Of a stretch of 64,000 bases of DNA, positions 35,891 through 45,446 are shown piece after piece; within the stretch, counting starts at the first letter, position 1; the number at the start of each line of letters is the position of its first letter. Under the pieces are notes generated by a model. The model was given only the letters and a program-made list of their open reading frames with translations. It had not been told where the DNA came from and ran no database searches. This DNA is from JARRPM01 sp963792815. GTDB taxonomy: Bacteria; Pseudomonadota; Gammaproteobacteria; Pseudomonadales; Halieaceae. The stretch is taken from positions 248,001-312,000 of the forward strand of contig CAWBXR010000001.1 of NCBI GenBank assembly GCA_963792815.1, in the 5' to 3' direction. A program made the translations under genes and the position numbers.

Positions 35891-36586
35891 ATGTATTCCG
35901 ATATCGACAAGCACCCCGCTGCCAACACAGCTCAGGACATTTCGCAGGTGCAGTCCGCGGCCGGCCAGAAAGTGTTGCGCGATACTTACCGCTTGCTGTC
36001 CGCGACCCTGCTGTTCTCAGCAGCTGTCGCCGGCACAAGCGCCATGCTGAAGCTGCCCGCGCCGGGTATCTTGCTGACACTCGTCGGCTACTTCGGCCTG
36101 CTGTTCCTTACCTTCCGCTTGCGCAACAGCGTTTGGGGGCTGGCCTCTGTTTTCGCACTGACCGGCTTCATGGGATATACCCTCGGCCCGGTGATCGGTC
36201 ACTACCTGGGTATGGCCAACGGTTCCCAGCTGGTCACGACTACGATGGGCGTTACCGCGGTAGCCTTTCTCGGCTTGTCCTGGTATGCCCGCAGCCCCAC
36301 AGCGGTAAACACCGCAAATTGGGGGTCGTTTCTGATGATCGGCATTCTCACCGCCTTTGGCCTGGGACTTGCCGCCATCTTCTTCCAGATGCCGGCACTG
36401 TCCCTGGCGGTTTCCGGCCTCTTCGTGTTGTTGATGAGCGGCCTGATCATGTTCGAGACGCAGAACATCGTGCGCGGCGGCGAGACCAACTACATCATGG
36501 CCACCGTCTCGCTGTTTGTGTCCATTTACAACCTGTTCGCGAGCTTGCTGCACATATTCGGCTTCCTCGGCGGCGACGAGGGGTAG
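35891..36586 (+). CDS. Bax inhibitor-1/YccA family membrane protein
   Basis: A 231-residue, seven-helix inner-membrane protein of the Bax1-I/UPF0005 family. Indicators are the N-terminal VLRDTYRLLSATLLFSAAVA, MGYTLGPVIGHYLGM and the late IYNLFASLLHIFGFLGGDE. E. coli homologues YccA and YbhL are linked to FtsH modulation or Ca2+ leak; function here is inferred. A CACAGGAGG site precedes the ATG. It reads away from the nhaR operon. Confidence 0.9.
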   Translation: MYSDIDKHPAANTAQDISQVQSAAGQKVLRDTYRLLSATLLFSAAVAGTSAMLKLPAPGILLTLVGYFGLLFLTFRLRNSVWGLASVFALTGFMGYTLGPVIGHYLGMANGSQLVTTTMGVTAVAFLGLSWYARSPTAVNTANWGSFLMIGILTAFGLGLAAIFFQMPALSLAVSGLFVLLMSGLIMFETQNIVRGGETNYIMATVSLFVSIYNLFASLLHIFGFLGGDEG

Positions 36587-36632
36587 AGACAGCGGACTTT
36601 CACCGACTATCCGATAGACAGAGGAGTATGCA

Positions 36633-37313
36633 ATGGTTGATTTCAACAAACTGATAGGGTCAATAAGCGGCAGTGGTGTGGGAGCCGGTCTGGCCGGCGG
36701 CGTGGCAGGCGGCGCGCTGGTGAGCGCGCTGACCACCAAGTCGGGGCGAAAGGCAGCCAAGTCGGTCGCCCAGATCGGTGGTCTGGCGGCGGTTGGTGCG
36801 CTCGCCTGGAATGCCTACAAAAAGTACCAGGGCGATAAACCTGTGGAAGTGCCGCCGCAACAGGCGGTTGAGCAGCAAGTTCACACCCCGGCACAGTGGC
36901 AGCATTTGTCCCGCCAGGAATTTGACGCACTGGCCACCACTGAGTCAGCCTCGGAAGGGCTGCTGGTGCTGCGCAGCATGATTGCCGCGGCGATGGCTGA
37001 CGGTCGCCTCAGCCCGCGGGAACAGGCGCTGATTTTCGAACGCCTGGATAAACTCGGCCTCAGCTCCGAGGAGCGGGACACGCTGTTCGATGAGTTGCGC
37101 AACCCACTGTCCTGTAAGGTACTGGTGGCCCAGGTCAGCGACCCGGTGCTGGCTATAGAGGTCTATACGGCGGCGGTGATGATGGTGGAATCGGGCTGTG
37201 CTGCGTCCGGAAACCATCTCAGCCAGCTTGCGACCGGCTTGAAATTACCCGAGCCGCTGGTGCTATCCATCCACAGGAACATGGCGGTACCACAGCTGGC
37301 GGACGCATCGTAG
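36633..37313 (+). CDS. DUF533 (YebE/TerB-like) protein
   Basis: A 226-residue protein with a glycine-rich N-terminal membrane-associated segment (SGVGAGLAGGVAGGALVSAL), a linker and a C-terminal TerB-like helical domain, including RSMIAAAMADGRLSPREQAL. DUF533 proteins are often found near membrane-stress genes; function is unknown. It follows the YccA-like gene with 46 bases between them and a GAGGAG ribosome-binding site. Confidence 0.85.
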   Translation: MVDFNKLIGSISGSGVGAGLAGGVAGGALVSALTTKSGRKAAKSVAQIGGLAAVGALAWNAYKKYQGDKPVEVPPQQAVEQQVHTPAQWQHLSRQEFDALATTESASEGLLVLRSMIAAAMADGRLSPREQALIFERLDKLGLSSEERDTLFDELRNPLSCKVLVAQVSDPVLAIEVYTAAVMMVESGCAASGNHLSQLATGLKLPEPLVLSIHRNMAVPQLADAS

Positions 37314-37336
37314 CTGCCGCTCCCAGGTCCTGTGTA

Positions 37337-37360
37337 TCCGGCCCTCCCCGGGGGTCCGGA
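37337..37360. terminator. bidirectional hairpin after DUF533 gene
   Basis: TCCGG at 37337-37341 and CCGGA at 37356-37360 flank a CCCCGGGG-rich centre between two convergent genes. The stem is imperfect and lacks a T-tract, so this is a candidate only. Confidence 0.35.
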
Positions 37361-37408
37361 ATGCTGATCAGAAGGCAAAGTTGAAAGGCGTTTTCCCGCT
37401 GGGGGAGG

Positions 37409-38506
37409 CTAACGGTCGCGGGATATGTGGTGGGCCTCAAGTGCCTGCTGAATCCGGATCAGCTCCATCATATTTTCGAGATTGAGCAGGCCGACTGGCT
37501 TCCCGGAATCGGTCACACAAAGCATCTGGGCCGAACTGCCCTGCATGCGTTGAAGTAGCGCCTCCAGCGGTTCATTGACCTCAGCAGCCATAATCGGCCG
37601 CAGCGGCAGGTCGCAGAGGCGCGCATGTTCCCCTTGTTCCTGTAAACCACGGATGAGATCGCCGTGATACAGGACTCTTTCGAGTTTGTCCGGGCTGCCA
37701 ACCGGAAAGTCCTTCTGGCTGCCAGACAGTGTTAACTCGACAGCTTGCGCAAGCGTGTCCTGCGGGGACAGTATATGAAACTCCCTTAGCATGGCGTGCC
37801 GCACACTGGCATGGCTGAGTATGGAATGGAGCTGTTCCGCGCTGTTTTCCATTGAAGCGCCAAACCAGATAAATATGGCGATAAACAGCAGGAATGGGTT
37901 GTACAGCATGCCCAGCAGGCCCATGCCGATGGCCAGGAACTGGCCAACGCGCGCGGCTTTTTGTGTGGCCAGGGCGTGGTCCATGCGCAACGCCAGAACT
38001 GCGCGAAGAACCCGGCCACCGTCCATCGGGAATGCCGGCAGCAGGTTAAAGCCACCGATAAAAAGATTCACAATCATCACGCGATAGGCAAAGGAACCCC
38101 CGGCCAGGCTGAGTTCTTCCGCGGTGGGCTGGGCGTGGCCAACATGGAGGTAAAGATAAAGCAAAATGGCGATAACGAAGTTTACGGCGGGCCCGGCCAG
38201 TGCAACATTGATCTCCTGGCGCGGATCTTCGGGCATTTTCTCCAGCGAGGCGACACCCCCGATGGGCAACAGTGTGATATTCCGGGTGCCAATGCCGTAG
38301 CGACGAGCGGTCAGGGAATGGCCGAATTCGTGGAGCACCACGCAGCAAAACAAAACCAGAATATAGGCGACACCGGAAATGACGGCCTCGATAGTACCTT
38401 GCTGGTTCCAGTAGCTGATTGCCACCAGGTAGATGAGCAGCAGGAAAGTGGCGTGGATGTAGACATCAATCCCCGCGATGCGGGCTATTTTCCACGACCA
38501 TTTCAC
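37409..38506 (-). CDS. site-2 protease (M50) with C-terminal CBS domain
   Basis: A 365-residue polytopic intramembrane metalloprotease. The zinc site HEFGHSLTARRYGI lies near residue 59 and the partner motif NLLPAFPMDGGRVLRA near residue 155. The C-terminal third carries CBS-type sequence (LPLRPIMAAEVNEPLEALLQ, CVTDSGKPVGLLNLENMM). This organisation matches SpoIVFB/Rip3-like proteases, in which the CBS domain may sense adenine nucleotides. The substrate is unknown; no anti-sigma factor gene is adjacent. Confidence 0.92.
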   Translation of the reverse strand: MKWSWKIARIAGIDVYIHATFLLLIYLVAISYWNQQGTIEAVISGVAYILVLFCCVVLHEFGHSLTARRYGIGTRNITLLPIGGVASLEKMPEDPRQEINVALAGPAVNFVIAILLYLYLHVGHAQPTAEELSLAGGSFAYRVMIVNLFIGGFNLLPAFPMDGGRVLRAVLALRMDHALATQKAARVGQFLAIGMGLLGMLYNPFLLFIAIFIWFGASMENSAEQLHSILSHASVRHAMLREFHILSPQDTLAQAVELTLSGSQKDFPVGSPDKLERVLYHGDLIRGLQEQGEHARLCDLPLRPIMAAEVNEPLEALLQRMQGSSAQMLCVTDSGKPVGLLNLENMMELIRIQQALEAHHISRDR

Positions 38507-38575
38507 AGTCGCAAGCGCCGCCGGCTGCGATCAGCCAGTGGTGTCGTCACCGCAGCGGCTGCTGGCACCGGGGTG

Positions 38576-39556
38576 TTACTGGAACCCCACCACGGCATGC
38601 GGGACATAGGGCGCCTCCAGGCGGCTGACTTCTTCCTCGGACAGCACCACATCCAGCGCCGCCAGGGCATCGCTCAGGTGGTGGTCTTTGGTTACACCGA
38701 TAATCGGCGCGGTGACATCGGGGTGTTGCAATACCCAGGCGAGAGCCACCCGGGCCCGGGGCAGGTCCCGTTCCCGGGCGATTTCGGCCACGACCTCTAC
38801 TACCCTGCGATCCGCCTCGGCGGTGGCGGCATACAGGTAGTCACCGAAAAAGTCGTTTGCCGAACGCTCGGTGGCCGCGTCCCAGTCTCTTGTCAGCCGG
38901 CCCCGGGCGAGGGGGCTCCAGGGAATGACCCCCACGCCCTGGTCGCGGCACAGGGGCAACATCTCCCGCTCCTCCTCGCGGTTGAGAAGGTTGAGGTGAT
39001 TCTGCATGGAAATGAAGCGCGTCCAGCCGTGTCGCTCGGCTGTATGCTGGGCCTTGGCGAATTGCCAGGCGTACATCGACGAGGCCCCCAGGTAGCGCAC
39101 TTTTCCCGATTTCACCAGGTCGTGCAGCGCCTCCATGGTTTCCTCGATGGGTGTATCGTGGTCCCAGCGGTGAATCTGGTAGAGGTCGATATAGTCGGTG
39201 CCCAGGCGCTGCAGGCTATCGTCCACTGCGTGGAATACGGCCTTGCGTGAAAGTCCGCCGGTGTTGGGGGCCTGGCGCCAGGGTATGTACAGCTTGGTGG
39301 CAATGACCACTTCATCGCGTTGGCAAAATTCTTTCAGCGCGCGACCGGTAATCTCCTCGGAGGAGCCGTCCGAGTAGGCGTTGGCCGTGTCAAAAAAATT
39401 GATTCCAGCCTCCACCGCCTGCCTGATCAGGGGCTGGCTGGTTTTCTCGTCAAGGGTCCAGGGATGCATGCCCCTGGCGCTTTCGCCGAAACTCATACAG
39501 CCGAGGCAGAGCCGTGAGACCTTGAGGCCGCTGTGTCCCAGATTGACGTATTCCAT
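38576..39556 (-). CDS. aldo/keto reductase
   Basis: A 326-residue AKR barrel enzyme. The tetrad is visible: Asp and Tyr in NFFDTANAYSDGSSEE, Lys in VVIATKLYIP and His in YQIHRWD. NADPH-binding features lie near the C-terminus (HPDVTAPIIGVTKDHHL). It is likely an NADPH-dependent carbonyl reductase; substrate not predictable. It is downstream of the thiolase gene on the same strand, but 80 bases away, so it may or may not be in that operon. Confidence 0.93.
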   Translation of the reverse strand: MEYVNLGHSGLKVSRLCLGCMSFGESARGMHPWTLDEKTSQPLIRQAVEAGINFFDTANAYSDGSSEEITGRALKEFCQRDEVVIATKLYIPWRQAPNTGGLSRKAVFHAVDDSLQRLGTDYIDLYQIHRWDHDTPIEETMEALHDLVKSGKVRYLGASSMYAWQFAKAQHTAERHGWTRFISMQNHLNLLNREEEREMLPLCRDQGVGVIPWSPLARGRLTRDWDAATERSANDFFGDYLYAATAEADRRVVEVVAEIARERDLPRARVALAWVLQHPDVTAPIIGVTKDHHLSDALAALDVVLSEEEVSRLEAPYVPHAVVGFQ

Positions 39557-39636
39557 GGGCTTTCCCTTTTTGGTTGTAGGTCGCGACAGCGATGGGCCCA
39601 GGCCACCCGACTATCGCCGGGCGGCCGGGCGAGACC

Positions 39637-40870
39637 CTAGATGCGCTCGATGATGATTGCCGGGGCCATGCCGCCGGCGGCGCACATGGTGACCAGCCCG
39701 AACTGCAGGTCGCGGCGTTCCAGTTCGTCAAGAATAGTACCGATCAGCACCGAGCCCGTTGCGCCGATAGGATGTCCCAGCGCCATCGCGCCGCCGTTGA
39801 CGTTGACCTTGTCCCGGTCGAGGTTCAGGTCGCGGATAAATTTCTCCGCCACCACCGAGAACGCCTCGTTGATCTCGAACAGGTCGATGTCCGACAACTG
39901 CAGGCCGGCCTTCTTCAGCACTTTCCTGGCCGCGGGCACCGGGCCGTTGAGCATCAGGGTTGGGTGAGTCGCCCATATTGGCCATCGCCACGAAGCGAGC
40001 CCGCGGTTTCAGGCCGTGCGCCTTGGCGTAGTCGGGCGAGGCCAGTAACACGGCAGCTGCGCCATCCACCACGCCGGAGGAGTTGCCCGCATGGTGGACG
40101 TGATTGATGACCAGGTCGGGGAAGACGCGGCGTATCTCCGAGCCGAAGGTGACCCCGCTTTCGTTCAGCGGGTAGTTGGCCATCGCCTCAAAGGAGGGCT
40201 TCAGTTCCGCCAGGCTCTCGAGGGTGGTCTGGGGGCGGGGGAACTCTTCGCGGTCGAGAGCCAGGCTGCCGTCCAGGTTGTATACAGGCACCAGGCTCTT
40301 GGCGAAGTGGCCGTTCCTGATGGCGTGGTCAGCGCGCTGCTGGGATACCACTGCCAGTGAATCTACCGCCTTGCGGTCGATACCCTCGAGGGTGGCAATT
40401 GCATCGGCACAGACGCCCTGGTGGGGCTGGGGGTACTGCTCCCGCAGGTGGAGGTTGTCGCTGTCCAGGAACGGAGACTGGTTCGGGTCCTGGCCGAAGG
40501 TAGACATCATTTCGCAGCCGCCACCGATGACCAGGTCTTCCATGCCCGCCAGGATATTTGCCGCCGCCAGGTTGACCGAGGTGATGCCCGAGCCGCAGAA
40601 GCGGTCGAGTGTCACGCCGGAGGAGGTGACGTCATAACCCGCATCGAGTGCCGCCATACGCGCCAGGTCGCCGCCCTGCTGGCCGCGCTGGGAACTGGTG
40701 CCGAAGATGATGTCGTCCACGTCCGCCGTATTGAGCTTGTTGCGCTCGGCGATAGCCTTCAGTACGGTCGCACCCAGGTGCTGGGGGTGCAGGTGGGCGA
40801 GGGCGCCCTTGCCTTTTTTGCCAATGCCGCGGGGTGTGCGGCAGGCGTCAATGATCCACGCTTCTTGCAT
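39637..40870 (-). pseudogene. acetyl-CoA C-acyltransferase (thiolase), frameshifted
   Basis: Thiolase cleaves 3-ketoacyl-CoA or condenses acetyl-CoA in beta-oxidation. The N-terminal part has the acylated cysteine in DRFCGSGITSVNLAAANI. After MANMGDSP, near residue 303 (base 39961), the frame is lost; the +1 frame continues with TLMLNGPVPAARKVLKK, NEAFSVVAEKF, GGAMALGHPIGATGSV (catalytic His) and CAAGGMAPAIIIE (second Cys). One extra base in the coding strand run CCCAACCC would explain it. Restored length is 410 residues. It is upstream-linked to an enoyl-CoA hydratase gene. Confidence 0.88.
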
Positions 40871-40881
40871 AATCCGGCTCC

Positions 40882-41649
40882 TTATTTTCCTTTCCAGTTG
40901 GGGGCGCGCTTCTGGGCGAATGCCGTCGCGCCTTCGATGGCGTCCTCGCTGGTCAGCACCGGCATGACGATTTTCTGCTGTTTGGCAAACATTTCCCCGC
41001 TATCCCAGTCCTGGGCCCGGGCCACTACCTGTTTGCTCGCTGCTACCGCCAGCGGGCCATTGGCGGCGATTTTGGCGGCCAGGGCTTTGGCCGCCTCCAG
41101 CGCCGTGCCAGCCGGCACGACCTGGTTGACCAGGCCCAGCTCGTAGGCGCGCCCGGCGCTGACAAAGTCGCCGGTAAGGGCCAGTTCCATCGCTATGCGC
41201 GCCGGAATCTGCTTGGGCAGCTTGATCAGCCCGCCACCGGCTGCCGCCAGGCCGCGCTTGACCTCCGGTATGCCGAATTTCGCCTCCTCGGAAACCACGA
41301 TCAGGTCGCAGCTGATAGCCACTTCGAAGCCGCCCGCCAGGGCGTAGCCCTCGACAGCGGCAATCACGGGTTTTTTCACCAGGTACTCGACCAGGCCGGC
41401 GAAACCGCGACCTTCCACGATGGGCAGTTCACCCGTGACGAAGGCTTTCAGGTCCATGCCGGAGCAGAAGGTCCCGCCGGCGCCGGTGATGATGGCCACG
41501 CGCAGGTCGTCGTTGCTTTCCAGTTCGTCGATCGCCGCGGAGATACCATCGGCCACAGCTTTGTTGACCGCGTTTTTCGCCTCGGGGCGGTTGATCGTGA
41601 TGGTCATTACACCATCGGCTACATCTACCAATACGACATCGTCTGACAT
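40882..41649 (-). CDS. enoyl-CoA hydratase/isomerase family (crotonase)
   Basis: A 255-residue crotonase. The oxyanion-hole segments GAGGTFCSGMDLKAF and VEGYALAGGFEVAISCD and the two glutamates (GGFE and GIPEV) needed for hydration are present. It would hydrate 2-enoyl-CoA in beta-oxidation. Its ATG is preceded by AGGAGA; the thiolase gene starts 11 bases after its stop, so the two probably form an operon with the acyl-CoA dehydrogenase upstream. Confidence 0.93.
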   Translation of the reverse strand: MSDDVVLVDVADGVMTITINRPEAKNAVNKAVADGISAAIDELESNDDLRVAIITGAGGTFCSGMDLKAFVTGELPIVEGRGFAGLVEYLVKKPVIAAVEGYALAGGFEVAISCDLIVVSEEAKFGIPEVKRGLAAAGGGLIKLPKQIPARIAMELALTGDFVSAGRAYELGLVNQVVPAGTALEAAKALAAKIAANGPLAVAASKQVVARAQDWDSGEMFAKQQKIVMPVLTSEDAIEGATAFAQKRAPNWKGK

Positions 41650-41771
41650 TTTATTTCTCCTGTGGCTTGTTGGCAGTGAGGTGATTTACGGGGGGGATTT
41701 GCATGTGATCCCGCGAATAAAACGCCCATCTTTATACAGCTTCAGCTGCGCAGGCACAATGCCACCGGTGT

Positions 41772-41797
41772 GGCTGGGCACGCCCCCCGACCCAGCC
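41772..41797. terminator. hairpin between acyl-CoA dehydrogenase and crotonase genes
   Basis: GGCTGGG and CCCAGCC form a 7-bp stem with a 12-base loop, just downstream of the dehydrogenase stop on the minus strand. No U-tract. Confidence 0.3.
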
Positions 41798-41807
41798 GAT
41801 CACGATC

Positions 41808-43028
41808 TCAATCCGCGTAGGCGTTGATGACCTGCTTGCCCAGCGCCATCTGGTGTACCTGGTCCGGTCCGTCCGCCTGGCGACACCAGCGCGCGTAGTT
41901 GAAGGCCTCCGCCATAAAATAATCGGAGGTCAGGCCGCCCGCACCGTGCACCTGCATGCAGCGGTCGATGATGGTCTGCACCATGATCGGCACACTGATC
42001 TTGGCGGCGGCGATCATATCCCGTGCCTCCTGTGCGCCCACCTCATCCATGCGGTGACAGGACTTCAGCACCAGCAGGCGCGCCATTTCAATCTCGGCAA
42101 AGGACTTGGCAATATCCTCGCGTACCGACTGGTGCTGGCTCAGGGTGCGGCCGAAGGTGGAGCGGGTGGTCACCCGTTTGCAGGCCAGTTCCAGTGAGCG
42201 CTGGGCCGCGCCGATCAGGCGCATGCAATGATGCATCCGGCCCGGGCCGAGCCGCCCCTGGGCGATCTCAAAACCGCGGCCTTCCCCCAGCAGCATATTC
42301 TCCAGCGGGACCCTGACATTATCGAAATCTACCTCGGCATGACCCAGTGGGGCGTCGTCATAGCCCAGGGTGGTGAGCGGGCGCAGCAGGGTCATCCCCG
42401 GCGTGCCGCGGGGCACCAGCACCTGGGATTGTTGCTTGTGGCGGTTGGGGTTTTCCGGGTCTGACTTGCCCATCACGATGTAGATCTGGGTGCGCTCGTA
42501 CATGGCGTTGGTGGCAAACCACTTGCGGCCGTTCAGCACCCACTCATCGCCATCGCGCACGATGCTCAGTTCGATGTTGGTGGCGTCGCTGGAGGCCACC
42601 TGGGGCTCAGTCATCACGTAGCAGGAACTGATCTCCCCCGCCAGCAGTGCGGGCAGCCACTGTTCCTGCTGGGCCGGGGTGGCGTATTTCATGAACACTT
42701 CCATGTTGCCGGTATCCGGGGCGTTGCAGTTGAACACCTCCGGCGACCACAGCACCCGGCCCATCAGCTCCGCCAGGGGGGCGTAATCAAAATTGCTGAG
42801 GCCGCCGTGGTCGCTGAAGCTGGCCAGTTTGGGGGGGATGAACAGGTTCCACAGTCCCGCCTCCCGGGCCTTTGCTTTCAGCTCGTCCATCAGGGGCAGC
42901 GCGGCGAAACGGCTGGGGGAGTTTGCCAGCTGTTCCTCGTAGGCATGCTCGTTGGGATAAATGTGCTCATCCATGAAGGCCTTGAGCTGGGCCTGGTACT
43001 GCCTGGACTTCTCGCTGAACTGGTACAC
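41808..43028 (-). CDS. acyl-CoA dehydrogenase (ACAD10/11-like, 406 aa)
   Basis: A FAD-dependent acyl-CoA dehydrogenase: SSCYVMTEPQVASSDATNIE and EWVLNGRKWFATNAMYERTQ mark the FAD/substrate core, and the C-terminus has QVHGAGGLTSDYFMAEAFNY followed by ADGPDQVHQMALGKQV. The DGPDxVH sequence, with Asp where classical enzymes have the catalytic Glu, is typical of the ACAD10/11 branch. It should open beta-oxidation of an acyl-CoA of unknown chain. It begins at GTG 43028 with AGAGGA upstream and is divergent from the LTA-synthase-like gene. Confidence 0.92.
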   Translation of the reverse strand: MYQFSEKSRQYQAQLKAFMDEHIYPNEHAYEEQLANSPSRFAALPLMDELKAKAREAGLWNLFIPPKLASFSDHGGLSNFDYAPLAELMGRVLWSPEVFNCNAPDTGNMEVFMKYATPAQQEQWLPALLAGEISSCYVMTEPQVASSDATNIELSIVRDGDEWVLNGRKWFATNAMYERTQIYIVMGKSDPENPNRHKQQSQVLVPRGTPGMTLLRPLTTLGYDDAPLGHAEVDFDNVRVPLENMLLGEGRGFEIAQGRLGPGRMHHCMRLIGAAQRSLELACKRVTTRSTFGRTLSQHQSVREDIAKSFAEIEMARLLVLKSCHRMDEVGAQEARDMIAAAKISVPIMVQTIIDRCMQVHGAGGLTSDYFMAEAFNYARWCRQADGPDQVHQMALGKQVINAYAD

Positions 43029-43249
43029 GGTTTAATCCTCTTGAAGGGGAGGGAGAAGACTAGCGAGCTTACCCCGGATAGTACAGCCTCTTTCGCCGCC
43101 CTTCCGGCGGGGCGTTGGCCGCCTCCCGGCCCGCCGCCATGACAGGCGCTGCGACTTCCCGGCCTACCGCCCGTCGCCGCCAGCGTTTACACTATGGCGC
43201 CCTCCTGTCAGCGCTTTTGATTGTTCAGAGGCAGGGTCTGGAAACAGCA

Positions 43250-45299
43250 ATGCACAGCGTGGACAAGCAACCTTCCCGGATCGTCCCGACGGTACTGATA
43301 CGGCATCACCTGGTGTTTACGCTCGCCAGCGCCCTGGCTGCTGTGGCTGATGTATACGCTGCTGCGCGCGGGCCTGCTCTGGTACAACCTAGAGCTGGCC
43401 GGTCCCACGCCGGCAGGGTCCCTGGCCCAGTCTTTTACCAATGGCGCGCGCTTCGACCTGCGGTTGGTCGCCTATATCTGTATACCGCTCGTGCTGTCGA
43501 TACTGGCCTACAGGGCGATGGCCGCGCGCGGATTCCATGTCGTCTGGCTCACGGTCCTGGGCAGCGCGACGCTGTTCCTTGGCCTGGTCGAACTGGATTT
43601 TTATCGCGAGTTCCAGCAACGGCTGAACTCGCTGTTCTTCCAGTACCTCGCGGAAGATCCAGCCACGGTCACCAGTATGCTGTGGCATGGCTTCCCCGTG
43701 CTTCACTACCTGCTGGCCTGGGCTCTTACCAGTCTGGGTTTGTTCTGGTTGCTGAGGGCGCTGGACCGCCGGGCCAGGTCCGGCATCGCCGGGGCTGGGG
43801 TCGTCGGTTTTGCGCCCTGGTATGTACGCCTGGCTGTTTGCCTGCTCTGCCTGCTCCTTACCGCCGCACTCGCCAGGGGCACCCTGCGCCAGGGTCCGCC
43901 CCTGCGCTGGGGGGCGGCCTACACCACGGACTCCCTGTTTGCCAATCAACTTGGCCTCAATGCCACCCTGTCCCTGGTCGATGCGGCCAAGGAGCACTTT
44001 TCCAGCCGGCGAGACAATCACTGGCGGGATAAGCTCGTCGACGCCGACGCCCGCGACACAGTGCGCGGCATGTTGCTGGCCAGCCGCGAACAGCTGGTCG
44101 ATCGGGATACTGCAGCCGTACGGCGGCTGGCAGAGCCGGCGGCGCCAGCCCGGCCGGCGATCAAAAATGTCGTGGTGATCCTGATGGAGAGCTTCGCCGG
44201 CCACTATGTCGGCGCCCTGGGCGGGGCGGGTAATATCACCCCGTATTTTGACGCCCTCAGCCGGGAGGGCCTGTTGTTCAGCCGATTTTTTTCCAATGGC
44301 ACCCACACCCATCAGGGCATGTTCGCCACCATGGCCTGCTTTCCGAATCTACCCGGGTTTGAATACCTCATGCAGCAGCCGGAAGGATCACACCACTTCT
44401 CCGGCCTGCCACAGCTGCTGAGTAAAAAAGGGTTTGATGACCTCTATGTCTATAACGGTGATTTCGCCTGGGACAACCAGGCCGGTTTCTTCCGCAACCA
44501 GGGCTTGCGCAACTACATCGGCAGGGACGACTTTGTCGATCCGGTATTCTCGGATGCTACATGGGGCGTATCCGACCAGGATATGTTTGCTCGGGCGGCG
44601 CAGGAACTGGCTGATAATTTCGGCTCCAGGCCGTTCTATGCGCTGCTCCAGACCCTCTCCAATCACACGCCCTATGCGTTGCCGGAAAATTTGCCGGTGG
44701 AGCCGGTTACCGGTTTTGATCACCTTGATGAGCACCTCACCGCGATGCGGTATTCGGACTGGGCACTGGGCCAGTTTTTTGCCAGGGTGAAGCAACTGCC
44801 CCTGTATCGGGAAACCCTGTTTGTCGTGGTCGGCGATCATGGCTTTGGTACCCCCGAACAGTTGACGGACGTGAACCTGTACCGGTTTTATGTGCCGATG
44901 CTGCTGATCGCCCCGGGCCTGCAAGAACAGTTCGGAAGCGCAAGTACTGTCGTGGGTACCCAGGTGGATATCGTTCCCACCATCATGGGGCGTCTCGGTA
45001 TGTCCTATACTCACCAGTGCTGGGGTCGCGACCTGCTTGCGCTCGACAGCGCGGATAATGGCTTCGGCGTTATCAAACCCTCGGGCAGCGACCAGACGGT
45101 AGCCATCATTGCTGACGACAAGGTACTGGTGCAACCGCCGGGACAGGCCTCTTCCCTGTTTCGCTATCGCCTCGGCGGAGCTGGCGGGGCCGAACGACTC
45201 GACGACCGGCCGCTGAGCGACAGCCTGCGACACAGGCTTGAGGCTTACATCCAGGCCGCCACCGGGAGTTTGCTGCGCAATTCCGCCGGCGCAGAGTAG
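43250..45299 (+). pseudogene. LTA-synthase-family sulfatase-fold membrane enzyme, N-terminal frameshift likely
   Basis: A large membrane enzyme of the LtaS/OpgB-like alkaline-phosphatase fold. N-terminal helices (YICIPLVLSILAYRAMAARG and others) precede a periplasmic catalytic domain with VVVILMESFAGHYVG (metal Glu), SNGTHTHQGMFATMACFP (candidate catalytic Thr) and VVVGDHGFGTPEQL. The clean frame can start only at ATG 43350, without a ribosome-binding site. From ATG 43250 another frame gives HHLVFTLAS, and a one-base shift near 43331 would join it to PWLLWLMYTLLRAGLLWYNL, giving 682 residues. Substrate (phosphoglycerol or phosphoethanolamine) is unknown. Confidence 0.75.
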
Positions 45300-45326
45300 T
45301 GACATATAAAGTGCCATTAGCTTTTG

Positions 45327-45348
45327 GGGGTGGTAACATTCCCACCCC
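45327..45348. terminator. hairpin after the LTA-synthase-like gene
   Basis: GGGGTGG and CCACCCC form a 7-bp stem with an 8-base loop, 28 bases after the stop. It lacks a downstream T-tract on either strand. Confidence 0.4.
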
Positions 45349-45446
45349 GTAGCATGGTTGATTTCACGCGGTATGCGAGCGTGACCAGCACAGACCAGGA
45401 TCCACGGAAATGCCGGTGTTTTGTCACCCGGCACAGGAGGAAGGAT